From Vombatus ursinus (Eukaryota; Chordata; Mammalia; Diprotodontia; Vombatidae), in the NCBI RefSeq assembly GCF_900497805.2, contig NW_020946557.1, positions 4,392,833 to 4,456,832 of the forward strand: a stretch of 64,000 nucleotides of DNA, read 5' to 3'. The position numbers and the translations under genes were made by a program. The notes under the pieces are model-generated. The model was not told where the DNA came from. It saw nothing but the letters and a program-made list of their open reading frames with translations, and searched no databases. Shown here one piece after another: positions 10,508-21,540 of this stretch (within the stretch, counting starts at the first letter, position 1; every line of letters begins with the position of its first letter).

Positions 10508-10722
10508 GGCTCAGATTCTTAAAATCTACCCACTGGTCAGATTCTTATAATCTAGCCAATAGCTTACTAATGTTCAGACTCCTTAAGCATCTGCCCAATA
10601 TGACAGATGTTCTAATAAACCTTGTCTTTGGCTGAAAGGAGACTTGGGTCTAATTCTTTTGGGCAGGACCCAAGTATTGTGATTTTGGGGTCCCAGAACC
10701 CCCGAACTCCTAAATCACATCA
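10508..10722 (+). repeat. 5' R-U5 part of the retroviral LTR
   Basis: R holds an AATAAA signal at 10614-10619 and is nearly identical to 12809-12937. U5 runs to a CA near 10721, just before the primer-site-like sequence. No U3 precedes it; the flanking duplication starts directly at the R boundary. Confidence 0.75.
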
Positions 10723-10725
10723 TTT

Positions 10726-10743
10726 TGGTGGCCCATATGGGGA
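10726..10743 (+). other. Primer-binding-site-like segment
   Basis: 'TGGTGGCCCATATGGGGA' begins with the TGG expected opposite a tRNA CCA end and lies just after the U5 end. I cannot assign the tRNA. Confidence 0.5.
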
Positions 10744-12518
10744 AATTCCCTAACCCCAAGTTCTTCTCCAGTCAAGACTGGAATGTTTGTAAGCCTCCCC
10801 TCCCTCCTTTCTTGCTCTGCATTTAGGGTCGCTCTCCAAGCATCTAGGCTTGGAGGTGCTTTTGGGGCAGACAGTTACGAGGCTGTCTCTCACTCAGGCT
10901 GATGCTCTCAGGCTCTCAGTCCACTGGGTTGGTTCAAGGCCATGGACCTGGGTACACCTTCTGCAGCATAGAGGACAAGGACGGATGCCCTATCTGGAAG
11001 TGTATGCTCAATTCTGTTAATTCCCTTGGAGCTAGGGAATTGAGGAAAACTGCAGTTGCTTTTTGGTTCCTTTGGTTTGGTAAGGCTTACTTACTCCCTT
11101 CCCTCTGCACCTCTGAATCCTTCTTCATATAGGTTACAGGGAAAAGTTAGAACAGCTAAAAATATCTCAGCAGATTCTGGAGGTTTTGTGATTGATCATT
11201 AAGGAGTTTTGAAACTCCTCCTTACAACCCTGGTCACTCTTTTCTTTCACTCCCTTCCCTTGAGTCAAGAGGGTATCTGTTAACCCCTCTCATAGGAGAA
11301 GAGTGTTTCACACTTTTACCCCTCACCTTTGGTTTTACCTTCCCCTACCTGGGAAAAGAGGGAGGGGGAGGAGCAGCAGGTACAGCATGCCCCCCTACAC
11401 ACACACACACACAGTAGCCTTGGGCCCAAGGGCAACCTTTGCCTGGAAGCATCACCCAGGTTCAGCACATCCTGCTCAAGGTAAAGAAGCTGGCTTCCAA
11501 ACTTGGGTAAGTACGCTCTTCTTAAAGTTTTAGTTTTAAATGTTATTGATGAGATGTTGATTCTCTGTGCAAAGTAACTTGGAAACACATTTGACAAAAT
11601 TGAAGTCACCTGATTGGTAATGAGTTTGTTTCAAGTTTCAAATTGATGAACTTTTTATATTAGTTATGTCAAGCAACTTTTCATAATTTGGTTACCATTA
11701 AATAATTTGGCTATTGTAGGTCATTGTTTTAATGTGTAAACTAGCCAAAAAGCTTGTTTGGGTTATGACTTGCTGAGAATTTGCAAGTGTATGGAAATCT
11801 CTAATGATTGACTTTTCACACCAGGACAAATTTAAGTTTGAGATGTAAATCCTGGAAAAGGTTTTCCTAAACTATGATTAGTGAAACTTGCTGTTTGAGG
11901 TAAAAGCTCATAGGGTTTTATTTTGAGTTGTCTGATGGGTCATAATCCATCAATGATCAATAATCCGCCATCTGAGAGAAATGCCACAAGCTACTCAAAG
12001 AAGGTGATACTGGTGGGGAGTCAGCACTGGGAAAAGCTTAGAGGACAATTTTAGCCTCAGTCTAAGATGGTATCCTCCCAGCTCAGTTTTCCCATTATGT
12101 TCCTTTGAAAGGAAATGTTACCCACCTGGTTATTCCTGAGTCTGGCTATGAGGTGGATTTGATACTGCATGGTTGGAAAACTGAATTATCTGAATCCAAA
12201 CAGAGCCAAGGATGTTTTATCCCTCAAAGTCAGGCCCTAAATCTAGTCCCTGCTTTATATCTGGGACCTGCAGTTTTTTCTGTCAGATTTATCTCTTCCA
12301 GACTGTGGGCCATTCACCTACAATTGGTAGCAAACAGCAAGTACCAGCCAATACCCCACCATGGCTCCCTGGATGCAGCCTGTGCTCGGTTCCAGTCAAC
12401 CTCCTCTTTGGGACCCCCTTAAGGCAGGGACAGCTCTATGCCCCTTGCCAACAAGAAGCACTTTCAGAAGCCAAGACCTTCACCCCTTACTCCAAAAGAA
12501 TTTGGGTCCTATTTGTTT
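10744..12518 (+). other. Interior of the retroviral fossil
   Basis: About 1.8 kb, far shorter than a gag-pol-env interior. The first part is GC-richer with a (CA)n run at 11396-11413; 11520-12000 is AT-rich. I see no retroviral protein motif in any frame. It may come from a non-autonomous or internally deleted or spliced parent. Confidence 0.5.
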
Positions 12519-12937
12519 GAGGGGGAAATGATGAGGTTGAGATCTGGGCCCCACAAAGGAAAAACCCTGGACTTTCCCACTTGGCCGAATCTCTGACTTT
12601 TGCCTGAGGCTGTAATCCCATCAACTGGCCTTACATTGTGGCTACACCCAATCTCCCCTCCATTGTCTTACCTCCTTATGGCCCCTGGCCATTTCCTCTC
12701 CCATCCAGATCTCCTTAGGCCCCTCCTCCCATCACCCCAAACTACTTGGTCACTGCTAGATTCCTCCCATAGGCTTTCTGTATATAAGGTCCATCTTGTC
12801 TCCATTAAGGTGCTCTGATTCTTAAAATCTAGCCACTGGTCAGATTCTTATAATCTAGCCAATAGCTTACTAATGTTCATACTCTTTAAGAGTCTCCCCA
12901 ATATGACAGATGTTCTAATAAACCTTGTCTTTGGCTG
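12519..12937 (+). repeat. Polypurine tract plus 3' U3-R of the retroviral LTR
   Basis: The purine run 'gagggggaaa' (12519-12528) precedes a TG start of U3. U3 carries a TATA box, 'TATATAAGG', at 12781-12789, about 28 bases before the R start. R ends about 15 bases after AATAAA (12917-12922) and is followed by an A-run. Confidence 0.75.
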
Positions 12938-13327
12938 AAAAAAAAAGTCTAATGTATATAAAATTTACAGTTATTTCCAAGGTTATTTTGATTACTTCAA
13001 TTATTTATCAATATCCTTTTGATGTCATTTCACTATATCTCAGCTTAATTAAAAACATGATTAACAAACTTCATATTTTTATGGAGATTGTTTGACATCA
13101 GAATACCTGGCATTCTGTCTGTCTATTTCCATAGCTTATAGACACTAAAAGGCCAATGTCTACATCATGCCTGAGTTGATGAATTTTGGCTGCTGTCCAT
13201 AGTTCCTTGATTGCTCACTGGGCCACAAAGGAACATTCAGGCTGTTCTTATGATGCTATAAATTGGTGAAGCAGACTTGGCTTAGTAGACTAGCCACAGG
13301 GTTTTTGTGATGGAGGTGTTAAGAGCT

Positions 13328-13365
13328 GGTGTGTGTGTGTATGTGTATGTGTGTGTGTGTGTGTG
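13328..13365. repeat. (GT)n microsatellite, interrupted
   Basis: GT repeats with AT interruptions. Confidence 0.9.
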
Positions 13366-14040
13366 AAGAGTGGGAAATACTAGTGAAGAGAGTAAATGGC
13401 AGTGCCAGTCTTTGATGAGAGTATGTGTAATAGAAAAGTGATACATCTATGTGGAATCTGAGAGAGTGATTTCCAAATATGTCTATGTGGAATTATCTGA
13501 CAGTTTATGGATGAATCTATATGTGGATCCACAGAAGGCCAGGTTTTTCCCAAGAGTAAACCTTTCTTTAGGGACTGTGGGGAAAAAAAGAGGATTATGG
13601 AACAATGTAAAGATGAGTGTTTTCGACCTGTGGGACATTGCAGGTGAGATGGAGTATATACTGGTTCCTAGTAATTTCTTTCAGAACAACTATAGAATTC
13701 AGGGAACAATAGGGAGAGAGTCCTAAAATATTATCTGAGTGGTACAATTCTGAGTTCCTAAGAGTTTCTACATGACTTTGTTCCAAGCCATACATGTGTG
13801 TGTGTGTGTACATATAATGAAACTTTTTCAGTTCATACTTATAATAATAATTTTAATTTCTTTCTTCTAATGAACAATTGAAAGTTAATTGTCATGTGAT
13901 CTCAAAGCATTCATGAAATTTACATCTAGGTTAGTTAATTTGCCATTTGCATATTTCATTATCTCAAACATAATGATCTACCTATCATTAATTCATTTTT
14001 ACTGCATTGAATAATATTGGTACTATATGTGTCAAGACAC

Positions 14041-14063
14041 TCCTCTCCTCTCCTCTCCTCTCC
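14041..14063. repeat. (TCCTC)n short tandem repeat
   Basis: Four to five copies of the pentamer. Confidence 0.9.
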
Positions 14064-14127
14064 CTATTGAAAGTTCCTAGCTCCTAGCTACATTTAAGGA
14101 TCAGCTTAGGTGCCAGTTATTACATAG

Positions 14128-14216
14128 TCATAGTCATAAACATTCATTAAGTGTCAGCTATGTGCCAGGCACTGTGCTGAGTGCTGAGGATACAAATAAG
14201 TAAAAGAGATAACACA
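14128..14216 (-). repeat. L2 3' end, antisense
   Basis: 'aaacattcattaagtgtcag', 'ctatgtgccaggcactgtgc' and 'tgagtgctgaggatacaaat' is the reverse complement of the L2 3' terminus. Confidence 0.75.
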
Positions 14217-14575
14217 ATATTTATGCAGTCAAAACCAAGCAGAAAGCTGAAGGGAAATGATGTTAATTGAAAACTCTGAGTCCTCTATAAAGGGAGACCT
14301 TTTAGTCCTCTCTCCAGGCCTCCAGTTGGAGGGAAGAGGCAATTGAGGATGCTGAAGAGGTGTTGGGTGTCAAAGCTGAATCAGTCTCCATGATGATGAG
14401 ATGTCACATAAGGAGATCATCCTGGGGGAGGCATGATACCCCTAGAGTCAGACCAAGTAGAGTTGCTGATGGGAAATGAAATTAGATGTAAATTCCTTAC
14501 ATGTGCCTCTTCTTATCTCCCAAGTTGTCAGTGCTTTCTCTCACTCTAAATTGTTTTATAGTGGTTGTACACAGA
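14217..14575. other. Unassigned stretch
   Basis: No repeat family or coding frame supported. Confidence 0.4.
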
Positions 14576-14652
14576 CACATAATGTATGTCTGCATATATA
14601 TACACACATACATACACATATATGTATGTATGCATATATATATATATGCATT
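14576..14652. repeat. (CATA)n/(TATG)n AT-rich microsatellite
   Basis: Alternating CATA, TATG and TA units; the overlapping small reading frames here arise from it. Confidence 0.9.
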
Positions 14653-14679
14653 GCATTTACTTATCTGTAAACAATATTT

Positions 14680-14805
14680 CTCCATCAAGTAGAATGTAAA
14701 TTTCTTGATTTCAGGAGCTGTTCCATTTTTGCTTTTGCATCCTCGGGAACTCAGAATAGTTCCTTTCATGGAGAAGACATTTGATAAATGTTATAGAATT
14801 GAATT
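14680..14805 (+). repeat. L2 3' end
   Basis: 'tagaatgtaaatttcttgat', 'caggagctgttcc' and 'atttgataaatgttatagaa' match the sense L2 terminus. Confidence 0.65.
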
Positions 14806-14929
14806 GATAAGTATATAACAAGAATGGGAAAAAATTTTGATAAAAAGTTTGACCTAAATGTGTGTTTTGAATTCAGGTATGAAATATGAAAAAAACACCT
14901 GTTATTTGGCACTGGACAAGAAAAAATAA

Positions 14930-15143
14930 AGGTTAAACAACGTAATAGATTAGGTATACAATACAGAGAAGTAAATAACCACAGTAACATAGTGTTTGAT
15001 CAACCTGAAGATCCAAACTATTGGATCAAGAACTTATTATTTAACAAAAACTGCTGGGAAAACTGGAAATCATTCTGGCAGAAGCTAGACATAGACCAAC
15101 ATGTCACACTACATAGAAAAGATCAAAATGGGTGCATAATTTA
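14930..15143 (+). repeat. L1 ORF2 C-terminal segment, left part
   Basis: Sense L1: 'tagattaggtatacaataca', 'aaaaactgctgggaaaactg', 'gatcaaaatgggtgcataat'. It stops at the BovB insertion and resumes at 18297, where 'ttagacataaagggtgacat' is the expected continuation. Confidence 0.8.
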
Positions 15144-18100
15144 TATATAATGTTGTTGTTGTTGAATCATTCAGTTGTATCTGACTCTTCATGACTCCAT
15201 GGACCATAGGCCCTTCTACCTTCCAGTATCTGCCCAAGTTCATGTTCAGTGTCTCCATGATACTATCTATCCATATCATCATCTACCATCTCCTTTTTCT
15301 TTTGCTTTCAATATTTCCCAACATCAGGGTCTTTTCCAAAGAATCCCAATTTCTCATTATATGGCCAAACAATATAAGTTTCAGCTTCAGTATTTGACCT
15401 TCCAGGGAACAGTCTGAATTAATTTTTGTAAGTATTGACTGGTTTGACTTCCTTGTTGTCCAAGGGACTCTCAAAAGTGTTCTCCATCACCACAATTTGA
15501 AAGCATTACTTCTGTGGTTCTCAGCTTTCCCTGAAGTCCAACTTTTATAGCCATACATTGCTACTGGAGAAAAATAACAACAACAACATTGCTTTGAGTA
15601 TACAGACCTTTATGGCAAGGCAACATCTCTGCTGTCCAGATTTGCCATATTTTCCTTTCCAAGGATCAAATGTCTTTTAATTTCATGGCTACAGTTTCTA
15701 TCTGCAATGATCTTTCAGCCCAAGAACATAAAATCTGACACTGCTTCCATTTAATCTCCCTCTATTTGCCAGGAAGTGATGGGACCAGTTGCTAAGATTA
15801 TTTTTTTTTATGTTAAGCTTCAAGCTAGCTTTTACATTTCCCTCTTTCACCCTCATTAAGAGACTTCTTAATTCTTTTTTACTTTCTACCATCAGAGTGT
15901 CATTGTCTGCATATCTGAAATTGTTGATATTTCTCTTGGCAACTTTAATTCCAACAACTTTTGATTCATTCAGCTTGGCATTTTGCATGATGTACTCTGT
16001 ATGTAAGTTAAATAAATAAAGTGACAATATATAGCTTTGACATACTTCTTTTACAATCATAAACCAATCGGTTGTTCAATGTTCAGGTCTAACTGTTATT
16101 TTTTGGCTCACATACAGGTTCTTCAGGAGACAAGGATGATTCAGTATTTACATCCCTTTGAGTACTAGCCATATTTTGTTGTGATCCCCACAGCCAAAGG
16201 CTTTAGTGTAGTCAATGAAGCATAAGTAGATTTTTTTTTTAATTCCCTTGCTTTCTCCATAATCCAGCAAATGTTGGCAATTGAGTCTCTAGTTCCCACT
16301 CTTTTAGTAATTCTCAGTGCACATATTGCTGAAGCCTACCTTGCAGAATATTCAGCATAACCTTCCTGGCATGTGAAATGAGCACAAATTTTTTTTGGTA
16401 ATTTGAACATTCCTTGGCATTATCCTTCTTTAGTATTGGGACATAAACTGACCTTTTCCAATCCAGTGGCCACTGTTGAGTTTTCCAAATTTGTTGGCAT
16501 ATTGAGTGCAGCACTTTAACAGAGTCATCTTTTAGAGTTTTAAATAGCTCAGCTGGAACTCCATCACCTCCACTAGTCTTATGTTAACAATGTTTTCTAA
16601 GGCTTCATTCTCCAGGGTGTCCAGCTGTAGATCCATAACCACACTATCATGGTCATCAGTGATGTTAAGATCTTGTATAATTTTTTTTTTGGTATATTCA
16701 TGTCATCTCTTCTTACTATCTTCTGCTTCTTTTAAATCCCTAAAATTTTTGGTTTTTATCATGCCCATTTTTGCATGAAACTTTCCCTTGATATTTCTAA
16801 TTTTCTTGAAGATATCTCTTATCTTTCTCATTCTATTGTTTTCTTCTATTTCTTCGCGTTGCTCATTTAAGAAAACATTGTTTCTCCTTGCTATTCTCTG
16901 GAATTCTGCATTCATTTGGGTATATCTTTCCCTGTTTCCTCTCCCTTTCCCTTTCCTTTGTTCCTCAGCCATGTCTAAAGCCTCATCAGACTGCCATTTT
17001 TCTTTCTTGCCCTTCTTTTTCTTTGGAATGTTTTTTTGTTGCTTCCTCCTGTACAATATTGCAAACCTCTGTCCACAGTTCTTCAGGCACTCTATCTACC
17101 AGACCTAATCCCTTAAATCTACTCATCACCTCCATTTCATATTCATAAAGGTTGTTATTTATGTAACACCTAAATGGTTTGATGATTTTTCCTACTTCTT
17201 TTTAAATATGAATTTTGCAATAAGAAGCTCGTGATCTGAATCATAGTTAGCTCCAGGTCTTGTTTCAACTGACTGCATAGAGCTTCTCCATCTTCTTGAA
17301 ATATATAAGGATTCTGATTTCTCTATTTACCATCTGGTGATGTTCATGTGTAGAGTCATCTTTTGGATTGTTGAAAAAGAATATTTATGGCCAGCAAATT
17401 ATCTTGATAAAATTCTTTTAGCCTCTGCTCTGCTTCATTTTGTACTCCAAGGACAAAACTTCCTATTAGTCCAATTATCTTTTGATTTCCTACTTTAGCA
17501 TTCCAATCCCCAATGATGAACATGACATTTTTTATAAAATATTTTTTATAGATTTTTATAGAACTGATCAACTTTGGCCTCTGTGGTGTCAGTGTGTGGG
17601 ACCATATACATTTATTACTGTGATAATGAATGGTTTGCCTTGGATTTGAACAGATGTCAGAATTTGATCATTTTTGAGATTATACCCCAGTACTGTTTTT
17701 CTTACCCTTTTCTTGGCTCTAAGGACCAATTAGTTTCTTCTAAGGGATTCTTGCCTAGACTAGCATATGTAGTGATCATTTGAATTAAACTCACCCATTC
17801 CCATTCATTTAAGTTCACTGATACTCAAGATATTGATGTCTAATCTTTCCATCTCCTGTTTGTCTACATCCAATTTACCTTGGTTCATAGATTCCAGGTT
17901 CCTATGTGATTTTTATGTTTTCAGCATCAAATTTTCCTTTCATCACCAGGCACATGTGCAGCTAAGCTTCCTTTTGGTTTTGGCCAAGCTGCTTCATTAA
18001 ATTCTGGAGCTACTTATAATCATCTTCTGCTCTTTTTTGGTAATGTTTGGGCATCTTCTGACCTAGGGGCTCATCTTCTGCTATCATCTTTTATTATTTT

Positions 18101-18296
18101 AGTACTGTCCATGGGATTTTCTTGGCAAAGACACTGGAATAACCTACCATTTCCTTTTCCAGTGGATCACCTTTTGTCAGAACTCTCCACTATGATCTGT
18201 CTCTCTTGGGTAACCCTATATAGTATAGCTCATAATTTCATTGAGATATGCAAGCCCTCTCACCATGACAAGGCAGTGATTGGGGAATGGGGGTGG
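15144..18296 (-). mobile_element. Near-complete BovB/RTE LINE inserted in L1
   Basis: An about 3.15-kb BovB-type RTE retrotransposon. On its own strand it runs from a 5' end near 18296, through an endonuclease (about 17950-17340) and reverse transcriptase (about 17056-15700), to a 3' end with (CAA)n (plus-strand 'tgttgttgttgttg' at 15150). It lies in an L1 ORF2 segment, with a possible short duplication 'aattta' at 15138-15143 and 18297-18302. BovB is known for repeated horizontal transfer among vertebrates and is present in marsupials. All frames are interrupted, so it is dead. Confidence 0.9.
15283..17950 (-). pseudogene. BovB endonuclease-reverse transcriptase, broken
   Basis: Pieces in family order: N-terminal endonuclease (about 17950-17580, many stops), 'DWNAKVGNQKIIGLIGSF' with the catalytic-region DWNAKVG (17500s), linker 'ERYTQMNAEFQRIARRNN' and 'IEENNRMRKIRDIFKKIR' (17056-16703), 'LHSICQQIWKTQQWPLDW' (16514-16314), RT core 'NINNFRYADNDTLMVES' (16060-15698) and C-terminus 'CSLEGQILKLKLILFGH' (15474-15283). 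The RT active-site YADD reads YADN, losing one catalytic aspartate. The intact protein of about 1,000 residues would nick target DNA and copy its RNA in place. Several stops and frameshifts separate the pieces. Confidence 0.85.
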
Positions 18297-19618
18297 AATT
18301 TAGACATAAAGGGTGACATTATAAGCAAACTAGGGGAACATGGAAAAATCACCTGTTATATCTATGCATAAGGGAAGCATTTATGACTGCACAATATATA
18401 TATAGAGAGGATCATGTTAGGTAAAATGGATCAGGGAGGTAAAATGGATAATTTTTCTTCCATTAAATTAAGAATTTTACACAAACAAAACCAATGCAGT
18501 CAAAACTAGAAGAAAACCAGGAAATTGGGGGGGAAAATCACAGCAAGGCTCTCTGATAAAGGTCTCATTTCTCAAATATGTAGGGAACCAGGCCAAATTT
18601 ATAAAAATGAGAGCTATCCTCCAACTTATAAATGGTCAAAGGCTATGAACATGCAGTTTTCAGAGGAAAGAATCAAAGTTATCAATAGTCATGTGAAAAA
18701 ATGCCCTAAATTACTAATAATTAGAGAAGTGCAAATTAAAACAACTCTGAGGTACTGCCGCACCTCTATCAGATTGGCTAACATGACAATAAAGGAAAAT
18801 AACAAATGATGAAGTAGATGTGGAAAAACAGGTACACTAATTCGTATTGGTGGAGTAGTGAACTAGTCCTACCATTCTGAAGAACAGAACTATTCCCAAA
18901 GGTCTATAAAAGTGTACATATCCTTTGATACAGCAATACCACTACAAGGTTTGCACCAAAAAGAGATTATAGAAAAAGCAAAATTACCTATATGTACAAA
19001 AATATTTATAATAGCTCATTTTGTAGTGGTAACCCTTCTTCCCACACACACACACAAAAACTGGAAATCAACGGGATGCTTATCAATTGGGGAATGGCTG
19101 AACAAGTTGTAGCATATGATTATAATGGAGTCCTATTGTGCCATAAGAAATGGCAAGGGGATAGTTTCAGAAAAACAAAACAAAACAAAAAAGAAACCAT
19201 GACAAAATCTATGTGAACAAGATACAAAACAAAGTGAGAAGAACCAGGAGATCATTGTGCACAGTAACAGCAATGTTATAATGATGATCAACTGTGAAAG
19301 ATTTGGCTACTCTGATCAATACAATTACCCAAAGCAGTTCAAAAGGACTCAAGATGAAAAATGTTATCCACCTCTAGGAAAAGAACTGATGAACTGAGTC
19401 CAAATTTAAGTATGGTGTTCATTCATTCATTCTTTTTTTGATATTGCTAATATGGAAATATGTTTTGCATGATTTCACATGCAATATATCACATTGTTTG
19501 CTTTCTCAGTGGGTGGGGAAGGAGTGGGAAGGAAGGAGACAATCTGGAATTCAAAATTTAAAAAGTAAAGAATGTTAAAAATGAACAAAATAATAAATTA
19601 TAAAAATCAAATGATCAA
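18297..19618 (+). repeat. L1 ORF2 end and 3' UTR, right part
   Basis: Continuation of the L1 broken by BovB: 'ctctctgataaaggtctcat', 'gtgcaaattaaaacaactct', 'cagattggctaacatgacaa', 'gcttatcaattggggaatgg', 'gatgatcaactgtgaaagat', ending near an A-rich tail at 19560-19618. An 80-180 base patch at 18370-18470 is diverged. A frame at 18525-18809 is an ORF2 remnant. Confidence 0.85.
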
Positions 19619-20147
19619 AAATTATTTATTTTATCTTGTGTGACCTTTTCATATTTTTTTTGTTCATGAATTCTTTTTTTTTTTTTTTTGGTTAGGCAAT
19701 GGGGTTAAGTGACTTGCCTAGAGCCACACAGCTAGCAAGTGTTATGTGTCTGAGGCTGGATTTGAACTCAGGTCCTCCTGAATCCAGGGCCGATGCTCTA
19801 TCCACTGTGCCACCTAGCTGCCCCTGTTCATGAATTCTTACCCATCCCCACATCCAAAAAGTACTATCTTTCTTGCTCCTCTAATTTGTTTATGATGTGA
19901 CCTTTTCTACTTAAATCATATATCCATTTGGAGCTCACTTGGTATATGTTGTGAGTTATTGACCTAAAACTAATTTCTGCTTTGTAGCTTTCCTGGCAGT
20001 TTTTGTCAAACAGAAAAAAAAACACAAAAAAACTTTGGAAATCCCTAGAAATTCCAGTTTCTAAGATCTTTGGTCTACTGGGTTCATTTTATATATGATT
20101 TGTGATATGTGGTATATCTAATCTATTCCACTGAATAACCCCAACAA
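19619..20147 (-). repeat. L1 ORF2 segment, antisense (carries a SINE)
   Basis: Antisense L1: 'catatatccatttggagctc', 'gacctaaaactaatttctgc', 'ctggcagtttttgtcaaa', 'taatctattccactgaataa'. It is interrupted by the SINE at 19676-19824 and continues beyond an L2 fragment at 20561. Confidence 0.7.
19676..19824 (-). mobile_element. tRNA-derived SINE (WALLSI/WSINE-like)
   Basis: Reverse complement of 'ggggcagctaggtggcacag' ... 'gatttgaactcaggtcctcc' ... 'agtcacttaaccccattgcc' plus poly(A). It is flanked by a perfect 15-bp duplication 'tgttcatgaattctt' (19661-19675 and 19825-19839). The poly(A) tail and duplication length point to L1 machinery. Family name from memory. Confidence 0.85.
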
Positions 20148-20560
20148 TAAGTCAACAATCATTTTTTTATATACTTACTATGTGACAGTCACTGAATAAC
20201 GCAACATAGGACAAAAGCAATCTCTGCTCTAAAGGAGATCAAAATCTAATAGGAGAGTTAGCATGCAGACATCTATGTACATAGAAGATACATAAACAGT
20301 AAATTGGAAGGTAATTTCAGAGGGAAGACATGAGCAATAGGGAGGATGAGGAAAGGCCCCTTACAGAAGATCAGATTTGAGCTGAATCCTGAAGGAAGCC
20401 AGGGGAGTTATAAGAAGTGAGAGCATTCCAGGCTTGGAGAATAGCCAGTGAAAAGTCATGGAATCAAGAAATGGAATATTTCATTTGATGAATCAAAGAA
20501 GCCCAGTGTTGCTAAACTGTAGAGTGCTTGGAGTGGAATAAAGTTTAAGAAGACTATTTT
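20148..20560 (-). repeat. L2-type LINE fragment nested in L1
   Basis: 'ttatatacttactatgtgac', 'gggaagacatgagcaatagg', 'gctgaatcctgaaggaagcc', 'agagcattccaggcttggag' follow the antisense L2 pattern seen in longer form at 31996-33160. L1 sequence adjoins on both sides. Confidence 0.7.
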
Positions 20561-20700
20561 TTAACTAGTACTAAATCATTTTAATGATTAATACCTTGCA
20601 GTAGAGTTTGAGATTTGGTGCTACCAGGCCCTCTACATTCTCAGTTATGTCCTCCCCTTCACCCCCATTATTCCCTTAAGATTCCTTTCCTAATCTGATA
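20561..20700 (-). repeat. L1 ORF2 segment, antisense (continuation)
   Basis: 'aactagtactaaatcatttt' and 'gagatttggtgctaccaggc' match the L1 segment also present at 39850-39930, and are the continuation expected after 20147. Confidence 0.65.
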
Positions 20701-21420
20701 TTATAAGCTTTTCAAGTAGAGAATTGAGATCAGGATCAGATGAGCTCACTGGATCATATGCCACTTATAATGACCTGCTGAGCTTCCTGTTCCAGCCTCC
20801 CTCCAATCTCCACATCTGAGTACACATAACCCCAGGCTCAACTATACTCCCAGCTCTGGGACCCGTGTGACCCCTATATTGGGGAGATGTAAAGATCTTT
20901 GCTTGAATAGCTGATAAGCTATGGATTAAGTTACCTTATTGCTAGTCCTGTTTTGATATTGTACCCAAGTCCCATTATTTGCTTTTTCCCCTGAGAGCAA
21001 GACCTCACCTTTTGCCCCATTTTCAGAAATTGAGTCCTTACTTTTCCATGCCATGCCTGACTTCCTGACTTAGTTGCCCATGCAGTGTTCCATTTCTTCA
21101 CAGATGGGATCAGCAGTTTAGGTTTATCTCAGGATATAGCATACTTAGGTTCCTGAATCATTTTTCCCATGATATAGGCTGCAGCTGACTGTTCTCTGTG
21201 GCTTTGTATTCACATCTCTTGCTTTTGATGACTTTCAGTTTCTCTTGTTTTATTTTTGTTTTCCCATTTTTCTATTCACAACCTTCAATATCTCTTGAAG
21301 GCAATAGAATTAGGACCTTGGGTCACTGTCTATCCAGCTGGTCAATTCCTTTCCTTAAATCTTTCTGTCAGGGTACCTTCTCTGGGTGTGACCGTAGATG
21401 AGGAAACAGTTGCAGCATCC
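20701..21420. other. Unassigned stretch
   Basis: Mixed-composition sequence with no repeat signature I recognise and no coding evidence. Confidence 0.4.
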
Positions 21421-21540
21421 TGCTATTATAAGCTCCTTAATTGAAGGAGCAGTGTTTTTTTTTTTTTTCTTCTTCTTCTTATCTCCTGCACAAAATGTAG
21501 TGGTTTGAACATAGTAAACCCTTAAGAAGTGACAGGCAAG
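21421..21540 (+). repeat. L2 3' end with T-run
   Basis: 'ttataagctccttaattgaa', 'ggagcagtg', a T/CTT run (21452-21480), then 'gaacatagtaaacccttaag' follow the sense L2 terminus. Confidence 0.6.

Larger units (their letters stand above)
10493..12956 (+). mobile_element. Short class I-like endogenous retrovirus fossil with processed-mRNA outline
   Basis: A retroviral relic, broken and non-coding as far as I can see. The parts in order are R (10508-10637), U5 (10638-10722), a primer-binding-site-like segment, a 1.8-kb interior, a polypurine tract, U3 (12529-12808), R (12809-12937) and a poly(A) run. It has no 5' U3 and no 3' U5. The ends coincide with the expected transcription start and poly(A) site. 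A 15-bp flanking repeat, 'aaaaagtctagtgta' (10493-10507) and its near-copy at 12942-12956, is longer than retroviral integrase makes and fits LINE-driven insertion. I recognise no gag, pol or env. The two R copies differ at fewer than ten positions, suggesting moderate age. Confidence 0.75.
12957..14127. other. Unassigned stretch with microsatellites
   Basis: No gene recognised. It holds GT runs (13328-13365, 13794-13810) and a TCCTC pentamer run (14041-14063). A 91-codon frame at 13451 has no recognisable domain. Confidence 0.45.
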
